Source: Coriaria nepalensis (taxonomy: Eukaryota; Streptophyta; Magnoliopsida; Cucurbitales; Coriariaceae). From it: DNA of 64,000 nucleotides. The notes under the pieces are model-generated. The model was not told where the DNA came from. It made no database searches and saw only the letters and a program-made list of their open reading frames with translations. The stretch lies in contig CP114488.1 of assembly GCA_027186245.1 (NCBI GenBank), positions 2,554,501-2,618,500 on the forward strand. Direction: 5' to 3'. How positions within the stretch are numbered: position 1 is the stretch's first letter; each line of letters begins with the position of its first letter. Shown piece after piece: positions 1 through 11,731 of this stretch. The translations under genes were made by a program, and so were the position numbers.

Positions 1-1914
1 TTAACATCAAAGAGGGTCCCAAACAATTGAATCACAGGTTCTTCAATGGAGTTTAGGTATTTGTGGGGTCCCTCTTGGTCTACCAGGAAGGATCATCAAA
101 TGACTTTAATCAAATTGCTAACAAATCTAAATATTTTAATTACTCATTCAAATCAAGCTAAAGTTCAAACCCTAATACATCCAAAGTTGATTATGTATGC
201 ACGTCGTGGACGTGAATAAATTGATATTCTCTTAATTACTAATTAAGAACTAAATGACTCCTTTTAATTGTTAATTAGTCGATTGCTGAAATCTAAATGA
301 ACGCACGTGCCAGGATATCATTTCACGTAAGAATTTCATAAGAGGTAGATTTTCTCTGCGACTTGAGCAGTATTATTGACTTCTCAGACAACAACTTAAG
401 ATTTTAGAAGAGTTTGATTATATATATATAAATATATATAGTTTTACTAACTTGCTCACTATGGTCATAAGAGAATCACTTGGGAGTATATCACAAAAAG
501 ACATACCAAGAATTAAAATAATTCCCAACTTGTTCCACTGCTCAATAACATAACAAAAAAAATCTTGCTTGTTTGTTGGGTAAATGGGTGGCACCCAACC
601 AATAATGCACATTTTGTGACAAGTACTACGCACTTTCTCTTTTTTATTTTATTTTATTTATTTTTCTTTTCGGTTTTTGGAGGCTAGCTTAAGTAATAAA
701 TCACATGGGAAAATTTATTTATTAAAAAAAAAAAAAAAAAGGACCAGAAATTAGTGTAGTACTGACCTGAATGTTAGCTGTGAAATGAGTTTGAATTGGG
801 GTTGGAAGTAATTGAGTCACACGGCCACAGTCTTGTGTTTAGTCAACTTTACATTTGACTTTCTCAATCGCCGTTCATATTCATTGTATTATGCATCCAC
901 ATAAAAACTAGGACCCATGATTCAGGAAAGAAGGGAAAGGTAGAGGAAGGTTCCAAATTAGAAATTCTTGCACGAGTGTTATTTAATACGTAGCAAGATG
1001 CTTGTTGTCATTTTGCTCAATTAACATTATGCTCTGTAAGAAGTTCATGATGACTGAACAAAAAGAGAAGAAAAATGAAAGATTATTTTGTTTATTTTTC
1101 TTCAATTTTAGAGTTTAATTATTTATTTATTTTTTTAAAATCTTGTAAAGTAAAAATAAAATTCTTTAATTATAAATTAATTCTAACACTCATTTTCACT
1201 TGTGAGTTTGGTTATTCCAATAGTTTAATAAGTGGCATAATATATAACAGATATTTTAAGAAATAGGACGTAAACACATTTAGTGAATTTGATTCTGATA
1301 TCATATTAAATTTTAAAATTCAATTATTATTTTCTCTAAAAAAAACCTTATAAATGAAGAAAGAACTTTTTAATTTTAAATCAACCAAATATTTTTTTTC
1401 CATAAATAACATGAGATAATTTTAATACTTTTTCTTCCTAATTTCTCCTTTAAGTCAAAAAATTAGATGAGTAGAATAATAGCTTATATCTTCTGTGTTA
1501 AGTAACACTTATGTAAGAATTTCTCCTTATGGAGTGCATCTTCAAAAAGAAGCATAATGTCACCTTCCAGATAGAAGCTTGAGAGAAATTTATACCTTTG
1601 GATATTACGTGAATTCCATATGTACTTATGTATACGTGATATTGATGATATAGAGTTCTCTTAAATACATTTCCATCTTAAGTGCGCTTAAAATGAGTTG
1701 TGGCTCCTTATTATATGTATGGGATTCACATACACTTACATCTTGATATTCTCTTAAATACACTTGTATCTCGATTTACCAAGATAGATTTTTTATAATT
1801 AAAATAGGAAAATCAGCAAGTTAAGATGATTTTAATGATTTGTTTGAATTTAAAATTGATATTACTATAATTAAGATATCATTGATTGTCCTTCCATACT
1901 CACCAAAACTAAGG
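1..1914. other. AT-rich intergenic DNA, no gene seen
   Basis: No open frame here resembles a known protein. The stretch has long A/T runs, for example a poly-A run near 724-740, and low-complexity AT DNA between about 1080 and 1470. The short open frames at 418-633 and 1075-1266 have biased composition and no recognisable domain. I see no RNA gene or convincing promoter. Confidence 0.5.
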
Positions 1915-2620
1915 GTGTCTGATACACTCATCCCACATCACTTACACAAGAAAGTTGATGTGCGTTTTTAAATCCTTAAAATTCTCTCACCATTGGACTA
2001 GTATTTTGGGATGAGTTTGTCCTTGGGCTTTAAGATCGTAATATTTGATGCACTTATTGAGAGTCAACGCAGTGGAAAGGGCTTCTTAGTGCCTATAGCT
2101 TATAAGGGTTAGGAGTGAAAGCCATCCTAAGTGGGCCGTCGTGAATGCAAAAGGGTGTATCCCATATCGCTTACGAAAGAAAGTTGATGTATGTTTTTAA
2201 AGTCTTGAGGTTCTCTCACCCATTTGTCTAATTTTTTGGGATGAACTCTTCCTTGGGCCTTAAGATTGTAACATTTGGTGCTCTCGTTGAGAGTCGACGT
2301 AGCTGAAGAAGTAACTTAGGAAAGGGCCACTTAGTGCTTATAAGGTTTTGAAGTGAAATTCGTCCAAAGTGGGCCATTGTGAGTGCAAAAAGGGTAACCT
2401 CGAAAAGGGCTACCAAGAGCCTAAAAGAGTCCGAAGTGAAAGCTGTTCAGAGTGGGCCGCCGTAGCCATCAGCTTCTTAAGGAGTGTGCAATGATTAGAC
2501 TCATCCTACATCGCTTACGCAAGAAAGTTGATGTGAGTTCTTAAAATCTTGAAGTTCTCCCACTCATTGGACTAATTTTTTGGGATGAGTTATTCCTTGG
2601 GATTTATGATCAGTGGACAT
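1915..2620. repeat. Tandem array of LTR-like repeat units
   Basis: Three diverged copies of one unit follow each other. Each contains the core AAGAAAGTTGATGT preceded by a CCCACATC-like word (near 1932, 2161 and 2503). Each is followed by a TTGGGATGAG-like word and, in the first two, by a CTTGGGCTTTAAGAT-like block leading to TTGAGAGTC. Copies 1 and 2 also share the GTGGGCC and GCAAAAGGGT words. The words resemble the 3' parts of plant LTRs, so this is probably a nested or recombined LTR remnant. No coding domain is present. Family assignment is inference. Confidence 0.6.
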
Positions 2621-2894
2621 AGATCGATTAAAAACCAAAATCCAAACCAACAATATACTAACTATGTAATAACTTGTATGTTATAATGGATATGAATTTT
2701 AACTATATAATAATTGGTATGTTTAATTAGATAACGGATCAATATTTTCAAAATCATAGATAACCAATTCAACCCATTATTCATATTCATATTCAATCAT
2801 ATATATATATATATGCATATGGCAATTTTACTCATGTAATTTATATATAATATAGTAGGTCAAATTGCTAATTATGAATTTATTAAGCGTCGTG

Positions 2895-3280
2895 ATAGAC
2901 GAACTATATTGAATTAAGTTTGAGCTTGAATTATGTGTTTAATATCATTATGGAATTTTGATACAAGTTCAAGTATAATATAATATTTTTATTGGATTTG
3001 TAGTCTTTTTGCTTAAATGAGTTTTATTTATTTATTTATTTTAATCAACCGGTTAAAAAACTGTATCAAAACTTCTCATTTTGATATAACAAAGTTGGGA
3101 TGTAAGCGTCAAAGACTTGAACTATATTGAATTATATTTGATATCATTATGGAATTTTAATACAAGTTTAAGTATAATATAATATTTTTTGCTAGATTTA
3201 TAGTCTTTTTGCTTAAATGAATTTTATTTATTTATTTCAATTAACCGATTGAAAAACTGTATCAAAACTTCTCGTGTTAG
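2895..3280. repeat. Imperfect direct duplication, unit of about 165-190 bp
   Basis: The segment from about 2900 to 3085 is repeated from about 3117 to 3277. Both copies contain GAACTATATTGAATTA, a TATGGAATTTT block, TAGTCTTTTTGCTTAAATGA and CTGTATCAAAACTTCTC, in the same order. The copies differ by scattered substitutions and small indels, so the duplication is old. The rest of 2620-3820 is AT-rich DNA in which I see no gene. Confidence 0.7.
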
Positions 3281-3822
3281 TGTACAAAAAAGTTCGGATA
3301 TAACATAATTTGATTTGGTTTTGATTAATAAATTAAATAACTACATCTTCTAAATTAAGATAAACAAAATTATCAAATCTAATCCATCCAATCTCCGTAC
3401 AAACCTAATCAAAATTAATTTTCATATTTAATTAACTTCTAAATAAGATAACGAATTTAAAATACCTAAATAAATCAATAAGTTATAATCACAAATCAAT
3501 CCATCAATAAATTCAAATTATTAATATAAATTATTAATTTATTAATAATTTCTTATTTTATTAAATTACTGATTTTCTTTAACCCCAATATTATTAATTT
3601 ATCCAGTTCCGTCTTATTGAGCTTGCGCAAAGCCAGGCCAGAACTTCAAGGGCAGCAGTCCGGCCCACGTCAATGAGTAGAAAGAGGTAAACCATACGGC
3701 TGGGTAGATTCATATATCACCTATGAAACATACTGTAAAGATTTTCTCAACTCTCTCATTATCTATACATTTTCTTTCCTTTCTTTTTGGGTAAAAACTC
3801 ACATCTACACCCTACAAAAATT

Positions 3823-6800
3823 TTACCAAACATTTTTCAAAACACTGAACAAACCAAGCAAAAACAAAATCATCAATACCTTCTTAGAAGCAAGTAACCT
3901 AAGGTTAATCCTCCAACCATATTTTCTCATTGACCTGACCAATGTTCCCTTCAAAATGAGCAGCCATGAAGCAAAAGCACACAATATGGTCTTCACCGTC
4001 TCCATGGGCCCACAGACATTGCCCAAATTACCCGAAACCTCTGCATAGGAGGGGCCCAATTGAATGGGCTCAGGCCTGTCTAGCCCAAGACTCTCATTCA
4101 ACCAAGCTGACAGACGGACGAGTACTTTTGCAAGCCATCCCACCTCATCATTTGATATGGGTCTCTTCATCCAATCACCTTTGTATCTGATATCACATAA
4201 TGTATGGTCGTTGACTTTTCTGGGTTTGAATATATCAATACGAGATTTTTGAAGTTGACTGTCCGGCGAAAATGAGAGGGCCTTTATGCTATGGCCGCCA
4301 AATAAGTAGTTTGCTTGTGCCTTTAGAGAGTCTATATGCTTAAGATTCGGATTGTCACTAGATATAGCTTGCAACTCAGCTTCTGCACGTAATATGAATA
4401 ACTGGAGAAAGATGTAGGAAAAGATAATGTAAGATATATATATAGATAGATATATAAAGCAAGGGTAGTAATGATGAGACTTAATAGGTAGAGACCTGAA
4501 GAAGCTGTTGACCACCATCTTCACCATTGCTAAAAAGGCGTAAACATTTGTTCCAATTCTCATGGAGAAAAGATCCATCAGCATCACTTTCACATAAGCC
4601 ATCTTCCCAGTCCTAGTTTCAGGACAAAATGATATATGAAGAAAGATTAATAAAGTGATCATTACATAATTCAAATTAATCCTATTAACGCATCCAATGA
4701 TTTAATTGTTAGTCTGGGTAAGAGTTTGCATATGGGAATCTGGGGTAAAAATGGACTCGATCTTCTGGACAACTTGCAGTGCATCATCAGCTACAAACTA
4801 GACGATAAACCTATCAGCAGTTTCAAACTATAGACAAACAAACCCCAATCCCAATAACCTTTTGGGTCCATTGGTAAATCCACCATCTATAAAGGCCGAT
4901 GTAATCTCACAAAACATTAACATTAAATATGATCACCTACACAACTAACCCAGATATACTGCCTTAGAAACCTACACAACTAACCCAGATATACTGCCTT
5001 AGAAACACAAGATATCAAGATCTCATGCAAACAGAATAGTGACCAGTTCACTTCATTGGTTTTTAACAACTTACTATTTGCATATCAAATTAAGCAAGAG
5101 AGTGATATGGTGAATCTACCTGCAACTGTTCACGGATGGAAGGGGCAAATCTGTATAAGCTACTATGCTTTGATTTGGCAGATACAGCTGATTTGGAATG
5201 AAAAGAAGTATCCATATTTCTTATAAGGTCAGTAAGCTGCTCTGATGATGTTAACATCGCCATAACCTGTATAAAAAAGTAGATGATGTGAGCACCAGCA
5301 TAGTAGAAACTAGAAACATGGACGGTATATGTATAGAATATAGAACATATTTGAAATATGCACACACATCTTGGTGAGACAAAAATGCTATCTTGTGGTT
5401 CAAATGCCAGGGGCCAAAATATAAGGCAAGAAAGAAAGAATGATACCACAACATTCATTTGAATGAATTTGAGGATGCAAGATCATTCCAATATGAGAAG
5501 CAGACAGTACATTTGATTTTGTTTTATTTGCCAATACAATTTTAGTTAGAATGCAGTAATTCCCATTACAATTATCTCCTAGTAACCAGACAAAATATAG
5601 TAAATGCACCTTTAAGTCATTTCAACAGAACTTCATATCATGCAGATGATCTAACCCAAGTGAAAAGAGGTGATCAGGAGAAAATCTTGGCATATGTAGA
5701 TTAGCTAGAAAAAAGTAAGCATCAAAGCCATCACTTGAGCACTAAGGGTGCATTTGGTAAGCCGTCAAATTTGGTGAACTAGAATTAGAGTACTAAGTGT
5801 ATAGTATTTAGATTCTGTGCGACCCACAAAGGGATCATGTGGACTCAAACTAGGATTTAGTGCCAAAATTGAATGCACAAAAGAAACTTGGGGAATAATT
5901 AAAAAGGATTTAAAAATATCTATAACTAGTCAATTCATAATCTATCAGTCTTAATGTTGGAAGGCATAATGATTTTTGTGTACAATCATGTCCATTGTCC
6001 AATGCTCAGGCTGAGCTGGAGCAGCTAAGAATGCAGAACTGAATATCAGTATTACCATCTGAAAGCTTAATCAGCTGATATCAAGAAAATTTCAGCACAA
6101 AATCTAAGTTAGACTAGATCATTCAGATTTATAGAACAATTTCTTATACTAATTTCTAACAATGACAGATCCACTTGTCTCCACCAAGCTCTAACTATCC
6201 ATTCTCTCAGCATGCCTAGACACACATTTCTTTGATCTCAAGGAAAAACATACAGACGTAGTCAGCTCTCAGGAAAACATAACACCCCTAATTTACCCAC
6301 CAATTTGGTAACTAAACAGGCTATTCTGATTGTTTTGATAGATAACAAAACATTCCAGATTAACCAAACTAAGTTCACAACAGCAAACAAGTTTAGAAAG
6401 AAGAATAAGCTCGACGAAGCAAACCTTCATCACCATCTGGACTATAACTTCAACGTCGGTGTGAAGAAACTTGTGTGCAAACCCAATAAAATGCATGATC
6501 AGGGAACTGTAGTACAAGTAATTTGACAAAACATATATCTGCCAAGATGGTGAGTACCCACAAATCTCAGATTGACTTTCATCTTCCTCCCCATTCTTCC
6601 GAGGTCCATCACAAATCGCATCAAGCTCCATAAATTCATTCCAAGTAATAGACCAAGGTTCCATATAACTAATCCAAACCGAATAAACTTGAGAGACATT
6701 TTTTATCGAAGACCCCACTGGACAAAACAAGAAAGTTCTCAATATAAACCGATATAATGGCCTCTGCACCCACAAGTACCAACATCCGGGGGACTGAACC

Positions 6801-7933
6801 CATGGTGAAACAGATACCACATCCCTTGATTTCACAGAATCAAAAGAACCCGAAACTTTCCATCTCGGACTTGAACTATATTCCACAATTTCGGGCCCTT
6901 CGTTGTGTAGAACAGAGCTCAAATTCAAAAACTTAACAAACAACTTAACCACCTCTGCCAACCCAGAAGTTGGCGGTTTCTCCCCTAAAACGGACTGAAA
7001 TGGAAATGAAACTCCAAATGACTTGCACACATTTACAGAAAGTGGGGAAAAGTCATTATCAACCAACCAGAAATGTATCAAAGTATTGATGAAATACTCT
7101 GCTCGCAAGATATGAGAAGCTTCATACCCAGATGAATAATGAAGTAAGCAACTTTGATAAGGTTGGTGCGAATTCAAATCATGCATAGGTACATATGCAC
7201 GAAGATAGGCATACAAAAGTCTTATATACAAATTGCATTCGAGTTTTTGCTCGGAGCTGGATTTAGTAGTTGAGAAACCTGGAATAGAAGAAGTCCAATT
7301 CTCCAACCTAGACTTCTTAACTTTCTTTGCCAAAACCATATCGAAATTCTCACATTTTCCTCTACAAACAGGGTAATATGCAAACCAAAACATGAAATAT
7401 TCAAACACATTGAGCTGAATTTGATAAAGGGAACCTTTAATTGAATCTTCCTTGACCCTACCTTTGAACAAGGGGCACAAATCCGATAAAACCTGGTAAT
7501 CCTTTTCACTGGATAGCAGGAACCGCGTCCATTCCGGAAGCCTTTCAGTAGGGAAAACATACTTAACGAGAGATAAACGATCAACGGATGAGATTGAGTG
7601 GAAAAGAACGCCGTTAGGAGAAAGGAGAGCAAAAACCTTGTTGGCAAGATCCGTAGCGTTGGATTCTAGGACGGTGTCGATCCAACCGTGAGGAGAGTGA
7701 GGTTGAGCCGGAGATGAAGAAGCGGCGTCATCGAATCCGAAGAGCTTGCAGATTAGGGATGGGAAAGTGAGGGAGAAGAAGTGGCGGGACTGAGCCGGTG
7801 AGTGCGAGTGTAGGAAGGCCTCGACGGAGGCGCAGGCGGAGAAGATTTGAGAGGTGGAGGTGGAGGAGGAGATCGTGGAGGCAAGTTCTTGAGCTTTGGA
7901 TTGAGAATCGAACGTGTAGGAGTGAGGGTGCAT
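3823..7933 (-). CDS. SMPD4-like (neutral sphingomyelinase 3 type) protein, four exons
   Basis: I read a complete gene with exons 7933-6425, 5266-5120, 4612-4496 and 4401-3823. All borders are GT..AG with phase 0, giving 783 residues. The protein resembles the eukaryotic SMPD4 / mitochondria-associated sphingomyelin phosphodiesterase family (Pfam mit_SMPDase), whose human member is of similar size. Conserved-looking words are SPWVQSPGCWYLWVQRPLYR and SYMEPWSITWNEFMELDAI in exon 1, and FGGHSIKALSFSP and ICDIRYKGDWMKRP-like text in exon 4. The C-terminus (about 760-783) is a hydrophobic anchor with basic residues before it, as in SMPD4, which is a nuclear-envelope/ER membrane protein in animals. 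The start ATG lies just after a GA-rich leader (7960-8035). Intron 2 carries a perfect 35-bp tandem duplication. Enzymatic activity of plant members is not something I can assert. An Arabidopsis counterpart, as I recall, is At5g47400, next to KUA1. Confidence 0.87.
4936..5005. repeat. Perfect 35-bp tandem duplication in intron 2 of the SMPD4-like gene
   Basis: The 35 bases starting CCTACACAACTAACCCAG occur twice head to tail (4936-4970 and 4971-5005) with no mismatch, so the duplication is recent. It lies between exon 2 and exon 3 and does not touch a splice site. Confidence 0.95.
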
Positions 7934-8129
7934 GGTATGAGAAATGACGCGAATGTGTAGAGAAATTAACTAGGGTTTTGCAGAGAGAGAGAGAGTAGAA
8001 GAGAGAGAGGGATTTTGAAATGGGAGAGAGAGAAAGGCGGAGGGCGCCCCGGCGCCCTTTTAAGTGAAGAAGGAGGTCAACGTGGCGACATAATATGAAA
8101 AAGAGGACAGCGTGTGGGTCCCTGAAAAA

Positions 8130-8976
8130 GCAATTGACTACAAATGATTATTTTATAAATCAGGTCGAGAAATAAATAGAATAAGTGAGAAAATTCTTGA
8201 ATAAAAATATCACTATAAATATATAGAAATTGTGATTTGAGTTATCCACATAGACCAAGATGTAAGAGAACAGTTTTTCCTTACAACAAACGCATGAAGG
8301 AAAATATCTCCTTGCTGACTAGGAAATCATGAGCAAATCATGCATGATCTGTATGCATAAAATGAATGCTTCCTGCATTACTTCTCTACACCATATTCCT
8401 TCCATACATGGTAACAGCCCCTTCAAGTTGGTGAGCTAAACGAGTTTAGAACACCAAGCTTGGATCGAAGTTTGGTATGTTTGGAAGAGCCAAGTGGTTT
8501 GGTAAATCTATTTGCCGGCTGCTCAAGCGAAGAAACATGAGCAAGGGTGATGGTGCTTTCATTGACACGTTCACGGATGATGTGGCAGTCAATTTTGGAT
8601 GTATTTGGTACGTTCATAAAAAAATAAGAATAGAGGTAATGTGCGAGGCTGATTGGTTGTAACAAAATAAGTGAGCCGAGGAAACAAATGATAATGAAGA
8701 TCATGAAAGAGTTTGTCGTAACCTAACCACCTCACATGCAACGGAATCCATTGATTTGTACTCAGTCTCGGCATAAGAATGGGAAACAATAACATGTTTA
8801 TTAGATTTCCAAGAGATAAAGAGAAGAGAGCCCATCAACACACAATACCCAATTGTGGAATGACATGTGGTTAGCCAAGAAGCCCAATCACTATCACAAT
8901 ATGCCATAAGAGTAAGAGTAGAGGAATCAGAAAGAATATGCTTAAGCCAGGACATGATATTAGGTAGCTGGAGCAC
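8130..8976 (-). pseudogene. Ty1/copia RNase H remnant with probable 3' LTR
   Basis: On the minus strand, 8976-8700 encodes copia RNase H text (MAYCDSDWASWL, a TIGYCVLMGS strand, ISWKSNKHVIVSHS, then ETEYKSM). After a frameshift, 8650-8423 continues with IDCHIIRERV, HVSSLEQPANRFTKPL and a KLGV-like end, which is the normal C-terminus of copia pol. A polypurine-like tract (ACTTGAAGGGGC, 8428-8417) is followed by TGTTACCATG (from 8416 downward), a plausible 3' LTR start. The LTR probably extends to about 8130, but no second LTR was found to fix its end. Everything upstream of RNase H is missing. The remnant lies a few hundred bases upstream of the SMPD4-like start codon. Confidence 0.75.
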
Positions 8977-8979
8977 CTT

Positions 8980-11120
8980 ATATATATAATATTCATTTTA
9001 ACTGTACTTCCTAATACATTGAATTCTATATAAAAGTAAGATTTTGATATTATAGAAGTTAAGATATAAGTCAAAACGGTAAGGATCAGCAATATATAGT
9101 TTTCGAACAAATTTTGATTTATGAAATTAGAGTGCAAACTTAAGTAATATTTTGGGCATCCCAGAATTATGCTTATTTATATTATTAACCCCAAATATAG
9201 CTCTCTCCTCTTCTTCTCATCTTCTTCTTTATTTCCTTTTTCCACTATAAATAAAGCTCTTTCATTTCTCAGAATTTTTGTTAAATCTGATTTGAGCTAC
9301 CTTATTTTGTTTAAATTCTGAGATCTTTATCTTTATTGTAAAATTATAAAGAAAATATATTATATAACTATATTTTTATAGGTTTTTATAGAGCCTAGAA
9401 CCTTAATATGAGTTATATAGCTCTCGAAATAAATTCTTGAAATTGACCTATAAATTTATATAATGTTAGAGCTAAATCTGTGTGTAGCAAGTGTTTTAAT
9501 AGAATTTCGGTTATGAAAATGAGGATATTAAACTCTGATATTTTACGGGCACAAACTAGACCTATATATCTACAAATATATATAATGCTAGAAATTTTTC
9601 ACAATGGAATAATTAGTTCTATAATCATGAATTTATAGTCTACAAAATTGAACTCATAACTATGAGTCTACAAAATTTGAAAGCAAACAAAATTTTGGTT
9701 TAGGAGAAATAATTATTAGAACCAATGCTAAAGGCTGGAAAAATAGAGCACCTCCAAAATTATGCCTTCGAAGAGTATAATGAAAGGCATTAACCAAGAA
9801 GGAACGTTGATAATTTGGATTTCAAATGGATTTCAAGTGAAAGAAATACTCATATATGAAGTTAGGGCTTTCATTAAGAGGCTAGAAATATACTATTTGC
9901 AAACTTAGGTAAGTTAATTAATCGTACGGTTTATAAAAATAAAATATTTACTAAGTCAAGTTTATATGCATGCTCGGTTAAGATAATAGCTGGTCCGTAA
10001 TTTGAAGGATTTCTAACACACTCTTATAGAATAGTCGGACTCTAGATAAGTAAAGTCTCAATTACAACACTAGTAGTTTTGTATGTTTATGATTTTGTGA
10101 TTGATGTGCATATTGAAATATTGAGTTAATAATATGTTATTTGGTGCTTTTTGATTTCATATAGCATGCTGAGAATTGAGTACATAATGCATGATTATTT
10201 ATTTTCTATTAAAAGTCTTGAAAGTATCAATAGTTGCATAAAAAATAGATTGAAAATAATGTTATATTACTTAGTGAGTTAAGCATGATACATGGCATGC
10301 ATGAGCATAATGTTATAGTGAGGTGCTACCAGATCAAGTTAGACTAAGTGAAGTCGCTGATTCTAAAGATATTTCGATCATGGTAGACCGAAAAAGGTCA
10401 TCGATCCTAACAATATTTTAGATCAAGTTGGATTGAGCAGAGTTATTAATCATAATTAGGTCTGACTGAGCAGAATTACTGATCACATATTTATATTGGT
10501 TATAGAGGATTACATAGTATAGTAATGTCGATGGCAGTAACCTCAATGCTCACATTAGTAGAAGAAAAACATGTCATTTGCATAGTATTTAGAACTGCAT
10601 AATCATAATCATTTAAATAAATTTTATGATTCTATACAATCGATATTTTTATTATGCATTGTGAGATAACAAAATTTACTTACTAAGCTTTTTAACTCAT
10701 AGTAATTACTTTTGTTGTCAGTAAGCAGAAAAGAAAATTAGCATTTTTAGGATATAGTGAATACAATTTGGTCAACCTGGTGTGAAGTACTTTTAGGCCT
10801 AACCTATAGTATAGTGAGGAAATGTTTTATAGGAAGTTTTTAAAACTTTTATCATTGTAAATAGATTGTGAATAACTTATAAAAATATGTCATGCAGGTA
10901 AATATATATATGACAATTATATTTCAAGATTTTGATTATGTTTTGAGTATATCATAATAGAGTTTTATAAAATTCAAATTATGTCATATTTTAGGTCAAA
11001 TGCTTTCAAATTTGGTAGTAACACTCCTATCATTGATTTTATAAAGTTAATTATTTTCTTAAATAATATTTTAATCACAGTATAACTAGTAGGAATATGT
11101 TATAAAGTTGGTACTAGAGC
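8980..11120 (+). other. AT-rich DNA, possible degenerate long LTR ending at a tRNA-Met-type primer site
   Basis: No protein-like frame is visible. On the plus strand there is a promoter-like block (CACTATAAATAAAGC near 9242-9257). About 1.85 kb later, TTGGTACTAGAGCAAAGG (11108-11125) resembles the plant retroelement primer-binding site TGGTATCAGAGC. This order (promoter, leader, primer site) is what an LTR would give, and the shared words GATCAAGTT/TGAGCAGA near 10330-10480 suggest internal repetition. No second LTR or gag was found, so this is a weak inference. Confidence 0.3.
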
Positions 11121-11731
11121 AAAGGTTTAAGCGTTTCTATAGACAAATTCAATATGTATGAGACATGCAAATAATCACTTCATTTAATATAAGTTTTCTA
11201 ACCTCACAATTATAGTTAAAACTTTAGTTGAATAGAGATAAAGGCAGTTAGAAATATTAGTTAACCTTATAAAGGTATAGATGAAGTTATTATTATGCTT
11301 AGGAGAGATTTAGAAAATATATAAATAGGTGAAATATTATAATCTATGAACTCAATACTCTTTAAATGAATCAAAAATGAAGCCACACATTCCTTAAATT
11401 TTAAAACTTATATCTTTTTATTAATAGCTTACTAAAATATAAATAGGATCAACTTTCTTTTTACGCTAATAATATAATGTATATATATATATTATCGATA
11501 CATTAGAATTTTGTAGAGGTGATACTCAAAACGTTATTCTATTTTCTTTTCTTTTTTTCTGTTTTTTGTCCACAAATTATTCAGATAACAATGGACAACG
11601 ATAAAGGAGAGAAAAAACAAAAAATGTTAATACAGAAGTTATTCAACAACCGTTCTTCTTTTCTTCCTCCTGGTGGCTAACTGATTAAATTTATTTTAAT
11701 AATTCATAAACCTACAATAATATCATACCCT
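11121..11731. other. AT-rich spacer and 3' flank of the acyl-CoA oxidase gene
   Basis: I see no gene here. The part nearest 11732 would hold the 3'UTR of the minus-strand acyl-CoA oxidase gene. A clear plant poly(A) signal could not be singled out among many AT-rich candidates. Confidence 0.4.
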
